Source: Paramagnetospirillum kuznetsovii (GTDB lineage: Bacteria > Pseudomonadota > Alphaproteobacteria > Rhodospirillales > Magnetospirillaceae). Taken from it: a stretch of DNA of 64,000 nt. Location of the stretch: contig NZ_PGTO01000009.1 of the NCBI RefSeq assembly GCF_003284725.1, positions 62,001-126,000 on the forward strand, written 5' to 3'. The notes beneath the pieces were generated by a model, which saw nothing but the letters and a program-made list of their open reading frames with translations, searched no databases and had not been told where the DNA came from. A program made the position numbers and the translations under genes. Shown here piece after piece: positions 17,099 to 25,772 of the stretch (position 1 is its first letter; each line of letters opens with the position of its first letter).

Positions 17099-17944
17099 AT
17101 GACTGGTCCGGAACGACGGTCCTTATTTCTCGATGCCTATGGTCAGGAAATCCACGTCTCCGAATGGGGCCAGCCCGACGGGCCGGTCTTGGTGATGTGG
17201 CACGGGCTGGCCCGCACCGGGCGCGATTTCGACACGGCGGCGCGGTACTTTTCCGATCGCTACCGAGTCCTGTGTCCCGACACGCTGGGACGGGGATTGT
17301 CCGGCTGGTCCGCCATGCCGGACCGGGATTACACCTTGGAGTGCTATGGCGATCACGCCATGGCCATTCTCGACCAACTGGGCGTCGACCATTGCCATTG
17401 GCTTGGAACCTCCATGGGGGGGCTGCTGGGCATGGCGCTGGCAGCCGGTAAGATGAAGCGGCGCATTTCGCGTCTGGTGATCAACGACATCGGGCCGCGC
17501 CCCAATCCGGCGGCGGTGACCCGCATCCGCGCCTATGTCACGGCACGGCCCAGCTTCGCCAATATGCGCGACTTCGAGACCTTCCTGCGTCAGATCTATC
17601 TGCCCTTCGGGTTGCTGAGCGACGCGGAATGGCGCGACATGGCCGAAACCTCGGCGCGGCGCCGCGACGACGGGCGCATCACCGTGCATTATGATCCCGA
17701 GATCATGCGGGTGTTCGCCGATCAGTCGGACAACCTGCACTATTGGCCGGAATGGGACGGCATCGATTGTCCCACCCTGGTGCTGCGGGGCGAGAATTCC
17801 GACGTTCTGCTGCCCGAGGTGGCGGAGGAAATGACGCGGCGCGGCCCGGGGGCGCAACTGGTGACGGTGCCCGGCTGCGGCCATGCGCCCTATCTCAATG
17901 TCGCGGGCCAGCTTCGGGCGGTCGAGGCCTTCCTGACGGAATGA
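17099..17944 (+). CDS. Alpha/beta hydrolase
   Basis: A 281-residue soluble alpha/beta-hydrolase. Oxyanion motif MWHGLART lies near residue 35. The nucleophile elbow is GTSMGG with Ser105. A late Asp is in GENSDVLLP and the catalytic His is in GCGHAPYL near the C-terminus. The substrate is unknown; relatives include esterases and dienelactone-type hydrolases. Its stop codon abuts the stop of the convergent gene with no spacing (TGATCA). Confidence 0.85.
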   Translation: MTGPERRSLFLDAYGQEIHVSEWGQPDGPVLVMWHGLARTGRDFDTAARYFSDRYRVLCPDTLGRGLSGWSAMPDRDYTLECYGDHAMAILDQLGVDHCHWLGTSMGGLLGMALAAGKMKRRISRLVINDIGPRPNPAAVTRIRAYVTARPSFANMRDFETFLRQIYLPFGLLSDAEWRDMAETSARRRDDGRITVHYDPEIMRVFADQSDNLHYWPEWDGIDCPTLVLRGENSDVLLPEVAEEMTRRGPGAQLVTVPGCGHAPYLNVAGQLRAVEAFLTE

Positions 17945-18631
17945 TCAGGCCTTGGGTGGTTCCACCCGCAGCCCGGTCATGACGAAGACGTCACTGGCGG
18001 TTATGGTTCCATCGGCATTGACGCGCCCACCGGCCACGGCCTCGGCCTGAGGACGTTTGCGAATCACGACCTCGATGGCGCATTCGGCGACGGGAGTCAG
18101 GCTTTGGTCGAAGCGGGGCAGGGTATGACGAAATCCCGCCGCCAAAACCTCCAGACGCCGGATATCGGCCTGGGCTCCAAGAACCTGCACCGCTTCCAAC
18201 AGGTTGATGGAAACCGGGCTCCACGACTTGGTCTTGAACACCGTGAAGGTCCAGCGGTTACCGTGATTGTGGCGCGATGGCCAGAATCCCTGCTCGTACA
18301 TATCCTCGTCGGGGACCACCACGATCAGATGGCCGCCGGGCCGCAGCACCCGGAACCAGTGGCGCAGCGCTTCGCGCGGGTCCGGCATGCGCTGAAGCGC
18401 GTGGCTGGCATGGACGAAATCGAAGCTGTTATCGGCCAATCCGGTCAGGTACTGGGCATCGCCGTCGATGCCGTCCCACAGACGGACGCCCTTGATGGCG
18501 GGGAACAGTTCCGAATATTGGGCGATGGGATCGGTGGCGGCCGCGATGTCGAGCCCCTGGCCCACGAAATAACGGGTGGCGAAATCCGTCTGGGCGAGGC
18601 GGCGGAACATGGCCTTGCTGGCTTCCTTCAT
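17945..18631 (-). CDS. Class I methyltransferase-like protein, SAM motif degenerate
   Basis: A 228-residue protein with a methyltransferase type 11 fold: SFDFVHASHALQRMPDPREAL and WFRVLRPGGHLIVVVPDEDMYEQG are clear post-I and motif II/III regions. Motif I reads GLDIAAATDP, however, lacking the glycine-rich DxGxG pattern that binds SAM. The paralogue at 56590-57261 has GIDIGAGGDP at the same place, and the two align along their whole length. It is the second gene of a pair with the TRAP receptor (four bases between them). It may be a methyltransferase of reduced activity or a binding protein. The substrate is unknown. Confidence 0.75.
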   Translation of the reverse strand: MKEASKAMFRRLAQTDFATRYFVGQGLDIAAATDPIAQYSELFPAIKGVRLWDGIDGDAQYLTGLADNSFDFVHASHALQRMPDPREALRHWFRVLRPGGHLIVVVPDEDMYEQGFWPSRHNHGNRWTFTVFKTKSWSPVSINLLEAVQVLGAQADIRRLEVLAAGFRHTLPRFDQSLTPVAECAIEVVIRKRPQAEAVAGGRVNADGTITASDVFVMTGLRVEPPKA

Positions 18632-18635
18632 CGTC

Positions 18636-19631
18636 TCACTCCACCGCCTGCAACCGGTCGATCAGGTCACCGCCGCCGGGGACTTGTTCCTTGAACGTCT
18701 TCCAGGCGGTGCGCCGCGCCAGCCTGTGCCACGCGGCGAGATTTTCTCCATCGAGAACGACCACTTCGGTTCCGGCCGCCAGGAAATTGCCCGACAACCG
18801 ACGAACGGTCAGCGACATGGCGGTGTTCAGCGACTCATGGGCGCGGGCGGCGGCGGCCAGCAATTCCTTGCGGCGCGGTTCGTCCAGGGCGCGAAAGCGC
18901 TTCTTCGACACCAGAATCGTCTCGTAAAGGTACCACAGGGCGCCGTCATTGCTTGGAACCGTCAGACAGGCGAAGCTCTTTTCCATGCGCAGCGTCATCA
19001 AGGTGGTGACGCTGGTATTGGCGATATCGATCAGGTTGCTGCCGACCAGGATCGGAAGTGTATCCGAGGTGGTCGCGGTCACCGGAATGGCTCCGGCCGC
19101 GCTCCAGAATTCGGTCATGAAGCGGCCGATGGTGCGCGCCTTCATCCCCTTGGAATCGGCGGGGGTAAGGACGCACTTCCCCCTGGACGCATATGCGCCG
19201 GGCATCCACGAATCGGCCAGCACCACAAGGTCGGCATTGTCCAGCATTTGGCGCAGGTCACGCATCACCGTTGACGCGCCGACCCGTTCGGCATGGGCCT
19301 GGCCCCGGATGACGCCGGGCAGCGACAGGGCTCCCAGTTGGGGGAAACGGTCTTGCAGATAGTCGGCCGGGATGAAGATCATATCGACGCTGCCGTTGAT
19401 CAGGGCGTTGACCTGATCGGTCGGGCGCAGCAACGACGCGGCGGGAAACAGCTTGATGTCGAGACCGACCCGCGCCATCTGACCGGCGATGATGCGCATG
19501 GCCTCGTCGCGGGGATCGCCGGGCGGGAATTGATAGGAGGCCGTCCAAGTCTCTGCTTGCGCAGCCAAAGGGCAAACAATGCCAATGGCCACGACGACCT
19601 GTCTCAATTGGCGGCACAAAATCTTGAACAC
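18636..19631 (-). CDS. Periplasmic TRAP-transporter receptor, DctP family
   Basis: A 331-residue secreted solute-binding protein. The signal peptide ends about AAQA at residues 23-26. The mature sequence has the DctP pattern: ...PPGDPRDEAM..., LINGSVDMIFIPADYL and a long C-terminal helix. Receptors of this family bind organic acids and hand them to DctQM membrane subunits. No dctQ or dctM gene is adjacent, so it is an orphan receptor, and the following gene is a methyltransferase-like protein. It could serve a distant transporter or act as a sensor input. Confidence 0.82.
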   Translation of the reverse strand: MFKILCRQLRQVVVAIGIVCPLAAQAETWTASYQFPPGDPRDEAMRIIAGQMARVGLDIKLFPAASLLRPTDQVNALINGSVDMIFIPADYLQDRFPQLGALSLPGVIRGQAHAERVGASTVMRDLRQMLDNADLVVLADSWMPGAYASRGKCVLTPADSKGMKARTIGRFMTEFWSAAGAIPVTATTSDTLPILVGSNLIDIANTSVTTLMTLRMEKSFACLTVPSNDGALWYLYETILVSKKRFRALDEPRRKELLAAAARAHESLNTAMSLTVRRLSGNFLAAGTEVVVLDGENLAAWHRLARRTAWKTFKEQVPGGGDLIDRLQAVE

Positions 19632-19703
19632 GAACCACTCCCCAACCGTCCGGCCATAATGCGCCAGGAGCGGCGGGGGAGCAATGCGCTGAAAAGTAAG
19701 AAG

Positions 19704-20432
19704 TTATGCCGCGCTGTCCACGTCCAGGGCGTAACCGGCGGCGCGCACCGTGCGGATGATATCGCTTTCGGTGTCGCAGTTGAGCGCCTTGCGCAGGCGG
19801 CGGATATGAACATCCACCGTGCGCGGCTCCACATAGATATCGGGGCCCCACACCGCGTCGAGCAGTTCCTCGCGCGAAAACACCGTGCCGGGATGCTGCA
19901 TGAAGAATTGGAGCAGCCGGAATTCCGTGGGGCCGAGATGGATGGCCTTGCCGCCGCGGGTGACGCGGTGGGCGGCCAGATCCATGCTGATATCGCCCCA
20001 GGTCAGCAAGCCTTTCTGCGGCACCGGCTGGGCGCGGCGCAGCAGGGCGCGGATGCGGGCCATCAGTTCGGGCAGCGAGAACGGCTTGGTCAGGTAATCG
20101 TCGGCGCCGGTGTTGAGGCCGCGAATCTTGTCGCCCTCCTCGCCACGGGCGGTCAGCATGATGACCGGCAATTCGCGGGTCGCGGGCTTGCGGCGGATCT
20201 GGCGGCACACTTCGATGCCCGACAGGGACGGCAACATCCAATCCAGCAGAACCAGATCGGGCTTGCGCTCGGATAGCACCGTCAGCGCCTCCTCGCCATC
20301 ACCGGCCTCGCAGACGCGGAAGCTTTCCTTTTCCAAATTGTAGCGCAGCATGGTGACCAGCGAGGCCTCGTCCTCGACGATCAGGATCAGCGGCTTGGTC
20401 TGACCGGACAGGCCTGAGTCGCGTGCGTTCAT
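19704..20432 (-). CDS. phoB: Phosphate regulon response regulator PhoB
   Basis: OmpR-family regulator with a receiver domain (DDE.. replaced by EDEASLV at the acidic pocket, phospho-acceptor in LVLLDWMLPSLSG). A winged-helix DNA-binding domain follows with GPTEFRLLQFFMQHPGTVFSREELLDAVWG. The last gene of the pst operon, its start overlaps the phoU stop (ATGA). No phoR kinase gene is next to it. It is expected to bind the Pho box upstream of pstS and so regulate its own operon. Confidence 0.93.
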   Translation of the reverse strand: MNARDSGLSGQTKPLILIVEDEASLVTMLRYNLEKESFRVCEAGDGEEALTVLSERKPDLVLLDWMLPSLSGIEVCRQIRRKPATRELPVIMLTARGEEGDKIRGLNTGADDYLTKPFSLPELMARIRALLRRAQPVPQKGLLTWGDISMDLAAHRVTRGGKAIHLGPTEFRLLQFFMQHPGTVFSREELLDAVWGPDIYVEPRTVDVHIRRLRKALNCDTESDIIRTVRAAGYALDVDSAA

Positions 20433-21124
20433 TCCGGAACTCCGAGAGTGTCACCCTTGGGCCTTAGCCCTTGAGGCTGGGTGCCGAGAATTTGAAAATG
20501 CAGGGCTTCGGCGATATTGGTGGCGTGATCGCCGATGCGTTCGATGTTCTTGGCGATGAACAGCAGATGGGTGGCGGCTGTGATGGTGCCGGAATCCATG
20601 GTCATCTGGCCGATCAGTTCATGGAAGACGCCATTATACATGGAGTCCACCTCCTCGTCGCGGCCCCAGACCTGGATGGCTTTTTCCAGATCGCGCTCCA
20701 GATAGGCGTCCAGGATGTCCTTGACCAGCGCCCGCACCAGCTCGGCCAGCCGCACCACTCCGGCCACCGAGGCGGTCACCGGCAGATGGTTGAGGATCAG
20801 GCAGCGCTTTGCCAGATTGGCGGCGTAATCGCCGATGCGCTCGATCTCGCCCGAGATGTTCAGGGCGCCGACGATTTGCCGCAGATCGCCCGCCATGGGC
20901 TGGCGAAGCGCCAGCAGACGGACGGCGAAGCTTTGGACTTCCTGATCCAGTTCATCCACGCGGGCATCGCCGGCCACGACCCTTTGGGCCAGATCGTCGT
21001 CGCGATTGGCCAGGGCCTGGACGGCCGAGCTTAGCTGAGCCTCCGCCATGCCGCCCATGCGGGCGATGATGCTGGTCAGATGGGTCAGCTCTTCATCGTA
21101 GGACTTGACCGTGTGATCGTTCAT
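20429..21124 (-). CDS. phoU: Phosphate transport regulator PhoU
   Basis: A 231-residue all-helical protein made of two PhoU repeats. Each has the metal-binding E/D-rich signature (ISGEIERIGDYAANLAKR and IAKNIERIGDHATNIAEA). It signals Pst occupancy to the PhoR/PhoB pair and limits phosphate uptake. ATG 21124 overlaps the pstB stop by one base (TGATG). The frame stays open further upstream inside pstB, but that extension is not PhoU-like. Confidence 0.95.
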   Translation of the reverse strand: MNDHTVKSYDEELTHLTSIIARMGGMAEAQLSSAVQALANRDDDLAQRVVAGDARVDELDQEVQSFAVRLLALRQPMAGDLRQIVGALNISGEIERIGDYAANLAKRCLILNHLPVTASVAGVVRLAELVRALVKDILDAYLERDLEKAIQVWGRDEEVDSMYNGVFHELIGQMTMDSGTITAATHLLFIAKNIERIGDHATNIAEALHFQILGTQPQGLRPKGDTLGVPE

Positions 21125-21903
21125 CAGCCGAACCTGCCGGTAATATAGCCTTGGGTCAGGGGTTCCTGCGGGTTGGTGAATATCTGCTCGGTATCGCCAA
21201 CCTCGATCAGCTTGCCCAGATGGAAGAAGGCGGTCCGCTGCGAGACGCGGGCGGCCTGTTGCATGGAATGGGTGACGATGACGATGGTGTAGTTTTCCCG
21301 CAATTCGTCGATCAGTTCCTCCACCTTGGCGGTGGCGATGGGATCGAGGGCGGAACAGGGCTCGTCCATCAGCACGATTTCCGGCTCGACCGCGATGGCG
21401 CGGGCGATGCACAGACGCTGCTGCTGGCCGCCCGACAGGCCGGTTCCCGATTCCTGGAGACGGTCCTTGACCTCTTTCAGCAGTCCGGCTTTTTCCAGGC
21501 TGGTCATGACGATCTCGTCCAGTTCGGACTGATCGGCCGCCTTGCCGTGGATGCGCGGCCCATAGGCGACGTTGTCGTAGATGGATTTGGGGAAGGGGTT
21601 GGGCTTTTGGAACACCATGCCGACCTTGGCGCGCAACTGCACCACATCGACGCTGCGGTCATAGATGTCGTCGCCGTCCAGTGTCAGGCTGCCCGCCACG
21701 CGGGCGCCGTCCACCAGATCGTTCATGCGGTTGATGCAGCGCAGGAAGGTGGACTTGCCGCAACCGGACGGTCCGATCAGCGCCGTCACCTCGCCCGCGC
21801 GGATGTCGAGATCGACGCCGAACAGGGCCTGCTTCTCGCCATAGAAGACGTCGAGGCCGCGTGATCGTACCTTGGCCGTGCCCTGGGGCTGAACCATATT
21901 CAT
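21124..21903 (-). CDS. pstB: Phosphate ABC transporter ATP-binding protein
   Basis: The ATPase of the high-affinity phosphate importer. Walker A is GPSGCGKST, the signature is [14 protein letters not shown] and Walker B is [13 protein letters not shown], with the H-loop in [10 protein letters not shown]. The upstream GTG at 21912 is possible, but AGGTGG is well spaced for ATG 21903, which follows the pstA stop by two bases. Confidence 0.96.
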   Translation of the reverse strand: MNMVQPQGTAKVRSRGLDVFYGEKQALFGVDLDIRAGEVTALIGPSGCGKSTFLRCINRMNDLVDGARVAGSLTLDGDDIYDRSVDVVQLRAKVGMVFQKPNPFPKSIYDNVAYGPRIHGKAADQSELDEIVMTSLEKAGLLKEVKDRLQESGTGLSGGQQQRLCIARAIAVEPEIVLMDEPCSALDPIATAKVEELIDELRENYTIVIVTHSMQQAARVSQRTAFFHLGKLIEVGDTEQIFTNPQEPLTQGYITGRFG

Positions 21904-21905
21904 AT

Positions 21906-23210
21906 CTACCACCTACGTTCGAATTTCTTGCGAAGCACGATGGCGACCATGTTCATGGACACCAGGAACAGCAACAGCACCATGATCGCCGCCGAAGTCT
22001 TCTCGACGAAGGCGCGTTCCGGGCTGCCAGCCCACAGATAGATCTGCACCGGCAAAACAGCCGAAGGATCCACCGGGCTCTTGGGGATGTCGACGATGAA
22101 GGCGACCATGCCGATCATCAGCAGCGGCGCCGTCTCGCCCAGGGCGCGGGCCATGCCGAGGATGGTGCCGGTCAGCATGCCGGGCATGGCCAGCGGCAGC
22201 ACGTGATGGGCGACGATCTGCAACGGCGAGGCGCCGAGACCGGCGGCGGCTTGGCGGATGGAGGGCGGAACCGCCTTCAGGGCGGCGCGTCCGGCGATGA
22301 TGATGGTGGGCAGGCAGATCAGCGCCAGCACCAGACCGCCCGCCAGCGGCGACGAGCGGGGCAGGTGGAAGACGTTGAGGAACACCGCCAGGCCCAGCAG
22401 GCCGAACACCACCGAGGGGACCGCCGCCAGATTGTTGATGTTGACCTCGATCAGATCGGTCCACCGGTTGTGGGGGGCGAATTCCTCCAGATAGACCGCC
22501 GTGGCGACCCCCAGCGGGAAGCTGACCAGCAGGGTGATGGCCAGGGAGAAGAACGAGCCCACGACAGCGCCCCAGATTCCCGCCTGCTCCGGCGCCCGTG
22601 AATCACCGGCGGTGAAGAAGGTGGTGTTGAAGGTGGTGCGGACTTGGCCCGACTGTTCCAACTGCGCGACCCAGCCCAACTGACGGTCGTTCAGCGCATT
22701 GCCCGCGGCGCCCAACTGACGCGGCACCTGTCCCTTGACCACCATGTCGATCTTGTCGGACGCCAGAACCCAAACCGTGGCGGTGGTTCCGATGATATCC
22801 GGGTTGGCGACGACCATGCGGCGCAGTTGCTCGGTGGCCATGGTGCTGACCATGCCCGTCAGGTCGCGTCGGGCATTGCGATCGGCGTCGGGGGCAAGAC
22901 GGGCCGCCATGCCGTTGCGAACCAGGGTCGCGTAATCGGCGGTGTCCAGGGCGAGCGGATCTCTGCTGCCGTCGGGGTCGATCACCTGGGGATCGAAGGT
23001 CACCGCGACGGCGACCTGGGTTTGAATGAAGCCGGTCCAACCCTTTTGAACGATGCTGCCCAGCAAGATGGCCAGGAAGGCGACCGAGAGCAGGATGGCT
23101 CCCAGCCCAAGGGCACGGAATCGGCGCTCGGCGGCATAGCGGCTTTTGAGCCTGGCGGCCACGGCATCCATGGAGCGCACGGCGGTATCGGTTTGAGCCA
23201 TCTCAGTCAT
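21906..23210 (-). CDS. pstA: Phosphate ABC transporter permease
   Basis: Inner-membrane permease with a long N-terminal hydrophilic/periplasmic region between the first helix (about residues 35-55) and the remaining five helices. The permease EAA-like loop is in [20 protein letters not shown]. At 434 residues it is the long form of PstA found in many alphaproteobacteria. ATG 23210 overlaps pstC by eight bases; the next in-frame ATG at 23201 would avoid the overlap and cannot be excluded. Confidence 0.93.
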   Translation of the reverse strand: MTEMAQTDTAVRSMDAVAARLKSRYAAERRFRALGLGAILLSVAFLAILLGSIVQKGWTGFIQTQVAVAVTFDPQVIDPDGSRDPLALDTADYATLVRNGMAARLAPDADRNARRDLTGMVSTMATEQLRRMVVANPDIIGTTATVWVLASDKIDMVVKGQVPRQLGAAGNALNDRQLGWVAQLEQSGQVRTTFNTTFFTAGDSRAPEQAGIWGAVVGSFFSLAITLLVSFPLGVATAVYLEEFAPHNRWTDLIEVNINNLAAVPSVVFGLLGLAVFLNVFHLPRSSPLAGGLVLALICLPTIIIAGRAALKAVPPSIRQAAAGLGASPLQIVAHHVLPLAMPGMLTGTILGMARALGETAPLLMIGMVAFIVDIPKSPVDPSAVLPVQIYLWAGSPERAFVEKTSAAIMVLLLFLVSMNMVAIVLRKKFERRW

Positions 23211-24576
23211 ACTTTTCCCGGTATTTCTGAACGATATGAAGGGCGACCACATTAAGGCCCAGGGTGATGGCGAACAGCATCAGGCCTAGGGCGAAGGCGG
23301 CCAGGGTCTTTGGACTGTCGAATTCGGTGTCGCCCACCAGAAGGGTGACGATCTGAACCGTCACGGTGGTGACCGCTTCCAGCGGATTGAAGGTCAGCTT
23401 GGCCGACAGACCGGCGGCCATGACCACGATCATGGTCTCGCCGATGGCGCGCGATACCGCCAGCAGCACGCCGCCGACGATGCCCGGCAGGGCGGCGGGC
23501 AACACCACCTGCTTGATGGTCTCGGACTTGGTGGCGCCCAATCCGTAGGCGCCTTCGCGCAAGCTGTGGGGCACGGCGGTGATGACGTCGTCGGACAGCG
23601 ATGAAATCAGGGGGATCAGGGTGATCCCCATGACGATTCCGGCCGCCATGGCGCTTTCCGACGCCACCGCAAGGCCGAAGACCTCGCCAGCAGAGTGGAT
23701 CAGCGGCGCGACGGTGATCACGGCGAAGAAGCCGAACACAACGGTGGGAATACCGGCCAGGATCTCCAGCGCGGGCTTGGCGATGGCCCGGATACGCGGC
23801 TGGGCGTATTCCGACATGTAGATGGCGGAGAACAGGCCCAGCGGCAGGGCGACCACCATGGAAATCAGGGTGATCAGCATGGTTCCGGTGAACAGCGGCA
23901 CCATGCCGAAGGCGCCCGAGCTGCCCACCTGATCCGAGCGTGTGGCCATCTGCGGGCTCCAATTGAGCCCGAACAAAAAGTCGATGAACCCCACCATGTT
24001 GAAAAAGCGCATGGCCTCGAACAGCAGCGACAGCACGATGCCGACGGTGGTGAAGATGGCGACGGTGGAACTGGCCACCAGGAAGATATTGACCGTGGCC
24101 TCGACTCTTGGGCGGGCACGCAACTGGGGCTCGATGCGCCGATAGGCGAAGGCGGCCCCGGCAAGCGCCATGGCGACGGAGACGGCGGTCATGGCGGCGA
24201 AACCGATCTGGCGCAGCCGGATGTAATGATCGGCCGCGATGGCAAGGTCGGGATTGGCGGTGGCGTGGCCCTGGGCGGCGTTGCGGACCTCATTGATCAG
24301 GACGTCGATCTTCTCGGTCGGCAGTTCCTGCATGGCGGCGGGAAGATCGGAGATCACCAGGGTGCGAACCAGACTCGGTTCCAGCATCAGCCAGGCGATC
24401 AGAATGGCGAAGGCGGGCAACCCGCTCCACAGGGCGACCCACGACCCGTAATAGCCCGGCAGCGAGTGGAGATTGCGCGGCGCCCCGTCGGCCATGGCGA
24501 AGGCGCGCTTGCGACCGGCGCGGAAGGCCAGGCTGGTCAAGAGCAGCAGGGTTACGGCGAGGAGCAGCGTCTGCAT
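23203..24576 (-). CDS. pstC: Phosphate ABC transporter permease
   Basis: Inner-membrane permease of 457 residues. It has an N-terminal hydrophobic pair, a large loop and a C-terminal BPD permease domain with the EAA-type loop SLREGAYGLGATKSETIKQV. It partners PstA. The start has only a weak Shine-Dalgarno and lies just beyond a strong GC hairpin that separates it from pstS. This fits lower expression of the permeases than of the binding protein. Confidence 0.94.
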   Translation of the reverse strand: MQTLLLAVTLLLLTSLAFRAGRKRAFAMADGAPRNLHSLPGYYGSWVALWSGLPAFAILIAWLMLEPSLVRTLVISDLPAAMQELPTEKIDVLINEVRNAAQGHATANPDLAIAADHYIRLRQIGFAAMTAVSVAMALAGAAFAYRRIEPQLRARPRVEATVNIFLVASSTVAIFTTVGIVLSLLFEAMRFFNMVGFIDFLFGLNWSPQMATRSDQVGSSGAFGMVPLFTGTMLITLISMVVALPLGLFSAIYMSEYAQPRIRAIAKPALEILAGIPTVVFGFFAVITVAPLIHSAGEVFGLAVASESAMAAGIVMGITLIPLISSLSDDVITAVPHSLREGAYGLGATKSETIKQVVLPAALPGIVGGVLLAVSRAIGETMIVVMAAGLSAKLTFNPLEAVTTVTVQIVTLLVGDTEFDSPKTLAAFALGLMLFAITLGLNVVALHIVQKYREKYD

Positions 24577-24602
24577 GGGGCGAAATACCTGAGAAAAGGA
24601 GC

Positions 24603-24625
24603 GGGGGGCCGGTGACCGGCCCCCC
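24603..24625 (-). terminator. Intercistronic hairpin between pstS and pstC (attenuator or mRNA-stabilising stem)
   Basis: A perfect 10-bp stem GGGGGGCCGG / CCGGCCCCCC with a three-base loop starts about ten bases after the pstS stop. It is followed on the minus strand by GCTCCTTTTC, a poor T tract, so partial termination or protection of the pstS 3' end is more likely than full termination. Confidence 0.6.
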
Positions 24626-24635
24626 TATTATAGAC

Positions 24636-25661
24636 TTACATCTTCATGTCGTTCAGGGCCTTGGCATTGGCCGCCTGTTCCTTGCGCTGGGCGTCAGGAG
24701 AAGCGATCAGGCCCTTGTCGGCCAGATAGCCTTCCTTGCCCCAGGCCTTGTCCGAGGTGAACTCTGCCAGATATTCCTTCATGCCCGGGATCATGGCCAC
24801 ATGCTGCTTCTTCACATAGAAGAACAGCGGGCGCGAGACCGGGTAGGAACCGTTGGCGATGCTCTCGAAGCTGGCGACCTTGCCATCCACCGAGGCGGCC
24901 TGGACCTTGTCGGCGTTCTGGTCGAGATAGCTGAAGGTGATCACGCCGACCGCGGCCGGATTGGAGGTGATCTTCTGCTGAATGACGGTGTAGTTCTCGG
25001 AAACCTCGACCCAGGCGCCATCCTCGCGAACGGTCTGGCAGGCCTTCTTCTTGGCGTCCTTGTCCATCGCCTTGATCTCGGGCTGATGCTCGCAGGCGGG
25101 GTCCAGGACCAGTTCCACATAGGCGTCGCGGGTGCCGTGATTCGGGGCCGGGCCGTAGACCAGGATCGGTTCCTTGGGCAGGGACGGATCCACGTCGCTC
25201 CAAGTCTTGTAGGGATTGGGGACCAGCTTGCCGCCGACGAGGACGTCCTTGGCCGTGGCCTTGTACATCTGTTCACGGGTCAGGGTGAACTTGGGGCCGG
25301 ACTTGGAGTTGATGAAGACGATGCCGTCGAAGCCGACGATCACCTCGGTGATGGCGGTCACGCCGTTCTTGGCGCAGTTCTCGAACTCGGAGGCGGTGAT
25401 GCGGCGCGACGCGTTGGTGATGTCGGGGAAGTTCTCGCCGACACCGGAACAGAACAGGCGCATGCCGCCGCCGGTGCCGGTGCTCTCGACCACCGGGGTC
25501 TTGAACTTGCCGCCCTTGCCGAAAGCCTCGGCGACGGCGGTGGAAAAGGGATAGACGGTCGACGAACCGACGATGCGGATCTGGTCGCGGGCTTGGGCGG
25601 TGCCGGTGACGGCGACGGCGGCGAGCGCGACGGCGGCGACGGCCATGGTCTTCCTGATCAT
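24636..25661 (-). CDS. pstS: Periplasmic phosphate-binding protein PstS
   Basis: A 341-residue secreted receptor of the phosphate importer. The signal peptide is MIRKTMAVAAVALAAVAVTG with cleavage after AQA. The phosphate-binding loop is IVGSSTVYPF, with ESTGTGGGMRLFCSG as a second ligand region. GGAGG precedes ATG 25661 by five bases. The open frame continues upstream to 25754, but that part overlaps the Pho box and is not protein-like. It is the first gene of pstSCAB-phoU-phoB. Confidence 0.95.
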   Translation of the reverse strand: MIRKTMAVAAVALAAVAVTGTAQARDQIRIVGSSTVYPFSTAVAEAFGKGGKFKTPVVESTGTGGGMRLFCSGVGENFPDITNASRRITASEFENCAKNGVTAITEVIVGFDGIVFINSKSGPKFTLTREQMYKATAKDVLVGGKLVPNPYKTWSDVDPSLPKEPILVYGPAPNHGTRDAYVELVLDPACEHQPEIKAMDKDAKKKACQTVREDGAWVEVSENYTVIQQKITSNPAAVGVITFSYLDQNADKVQAASVDGKVASFESIANGSYPVSRPLFFYVKKQHVAMIPGMKEYLAEFTSDKAWGKEGYLADKGLIASPDAQRKEQAANAKALNDMKM

Positions 25662-25730
25662 GAATCCTCCAGTGGAGCGTGCGAAGTGTCGGAAAAGCGA
25701 GTTTTCACTCGGGCACCATAACGGCGCTCG

Positions 25731-25770
25731 GTTACACCTCCGCGACAGAATCATGAAGCTTTTGTGACAG
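25731..25770 (-). promoter_or_regulatory. Pho box: four 7-base half-sites upstream of pstS
   Basis: On the minus strand four 7-mers sit exactly 11 bases apart: CTGTCAC, GCTTCAT, CTGTCGC and GTGTAAC. Consensus PhoB half-sites are CTGTCAT-like with 11-base spacing. The block ends 70 bases before the pstS start codon and begins three bases after the stop of the upstream corA-like gene. This is strong positional support for PhoB control of the pst operon. Confidence 0.82.
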
Positions 25771-25772
25771 CG

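Noticed and set aside
20429-21412. PhoU extended by about 95 residues at its N-terminus
   Set aside because: The extension lies inside pstB in another frame and is not PhoU-like; ATG 21124 gives a normal-length protein.
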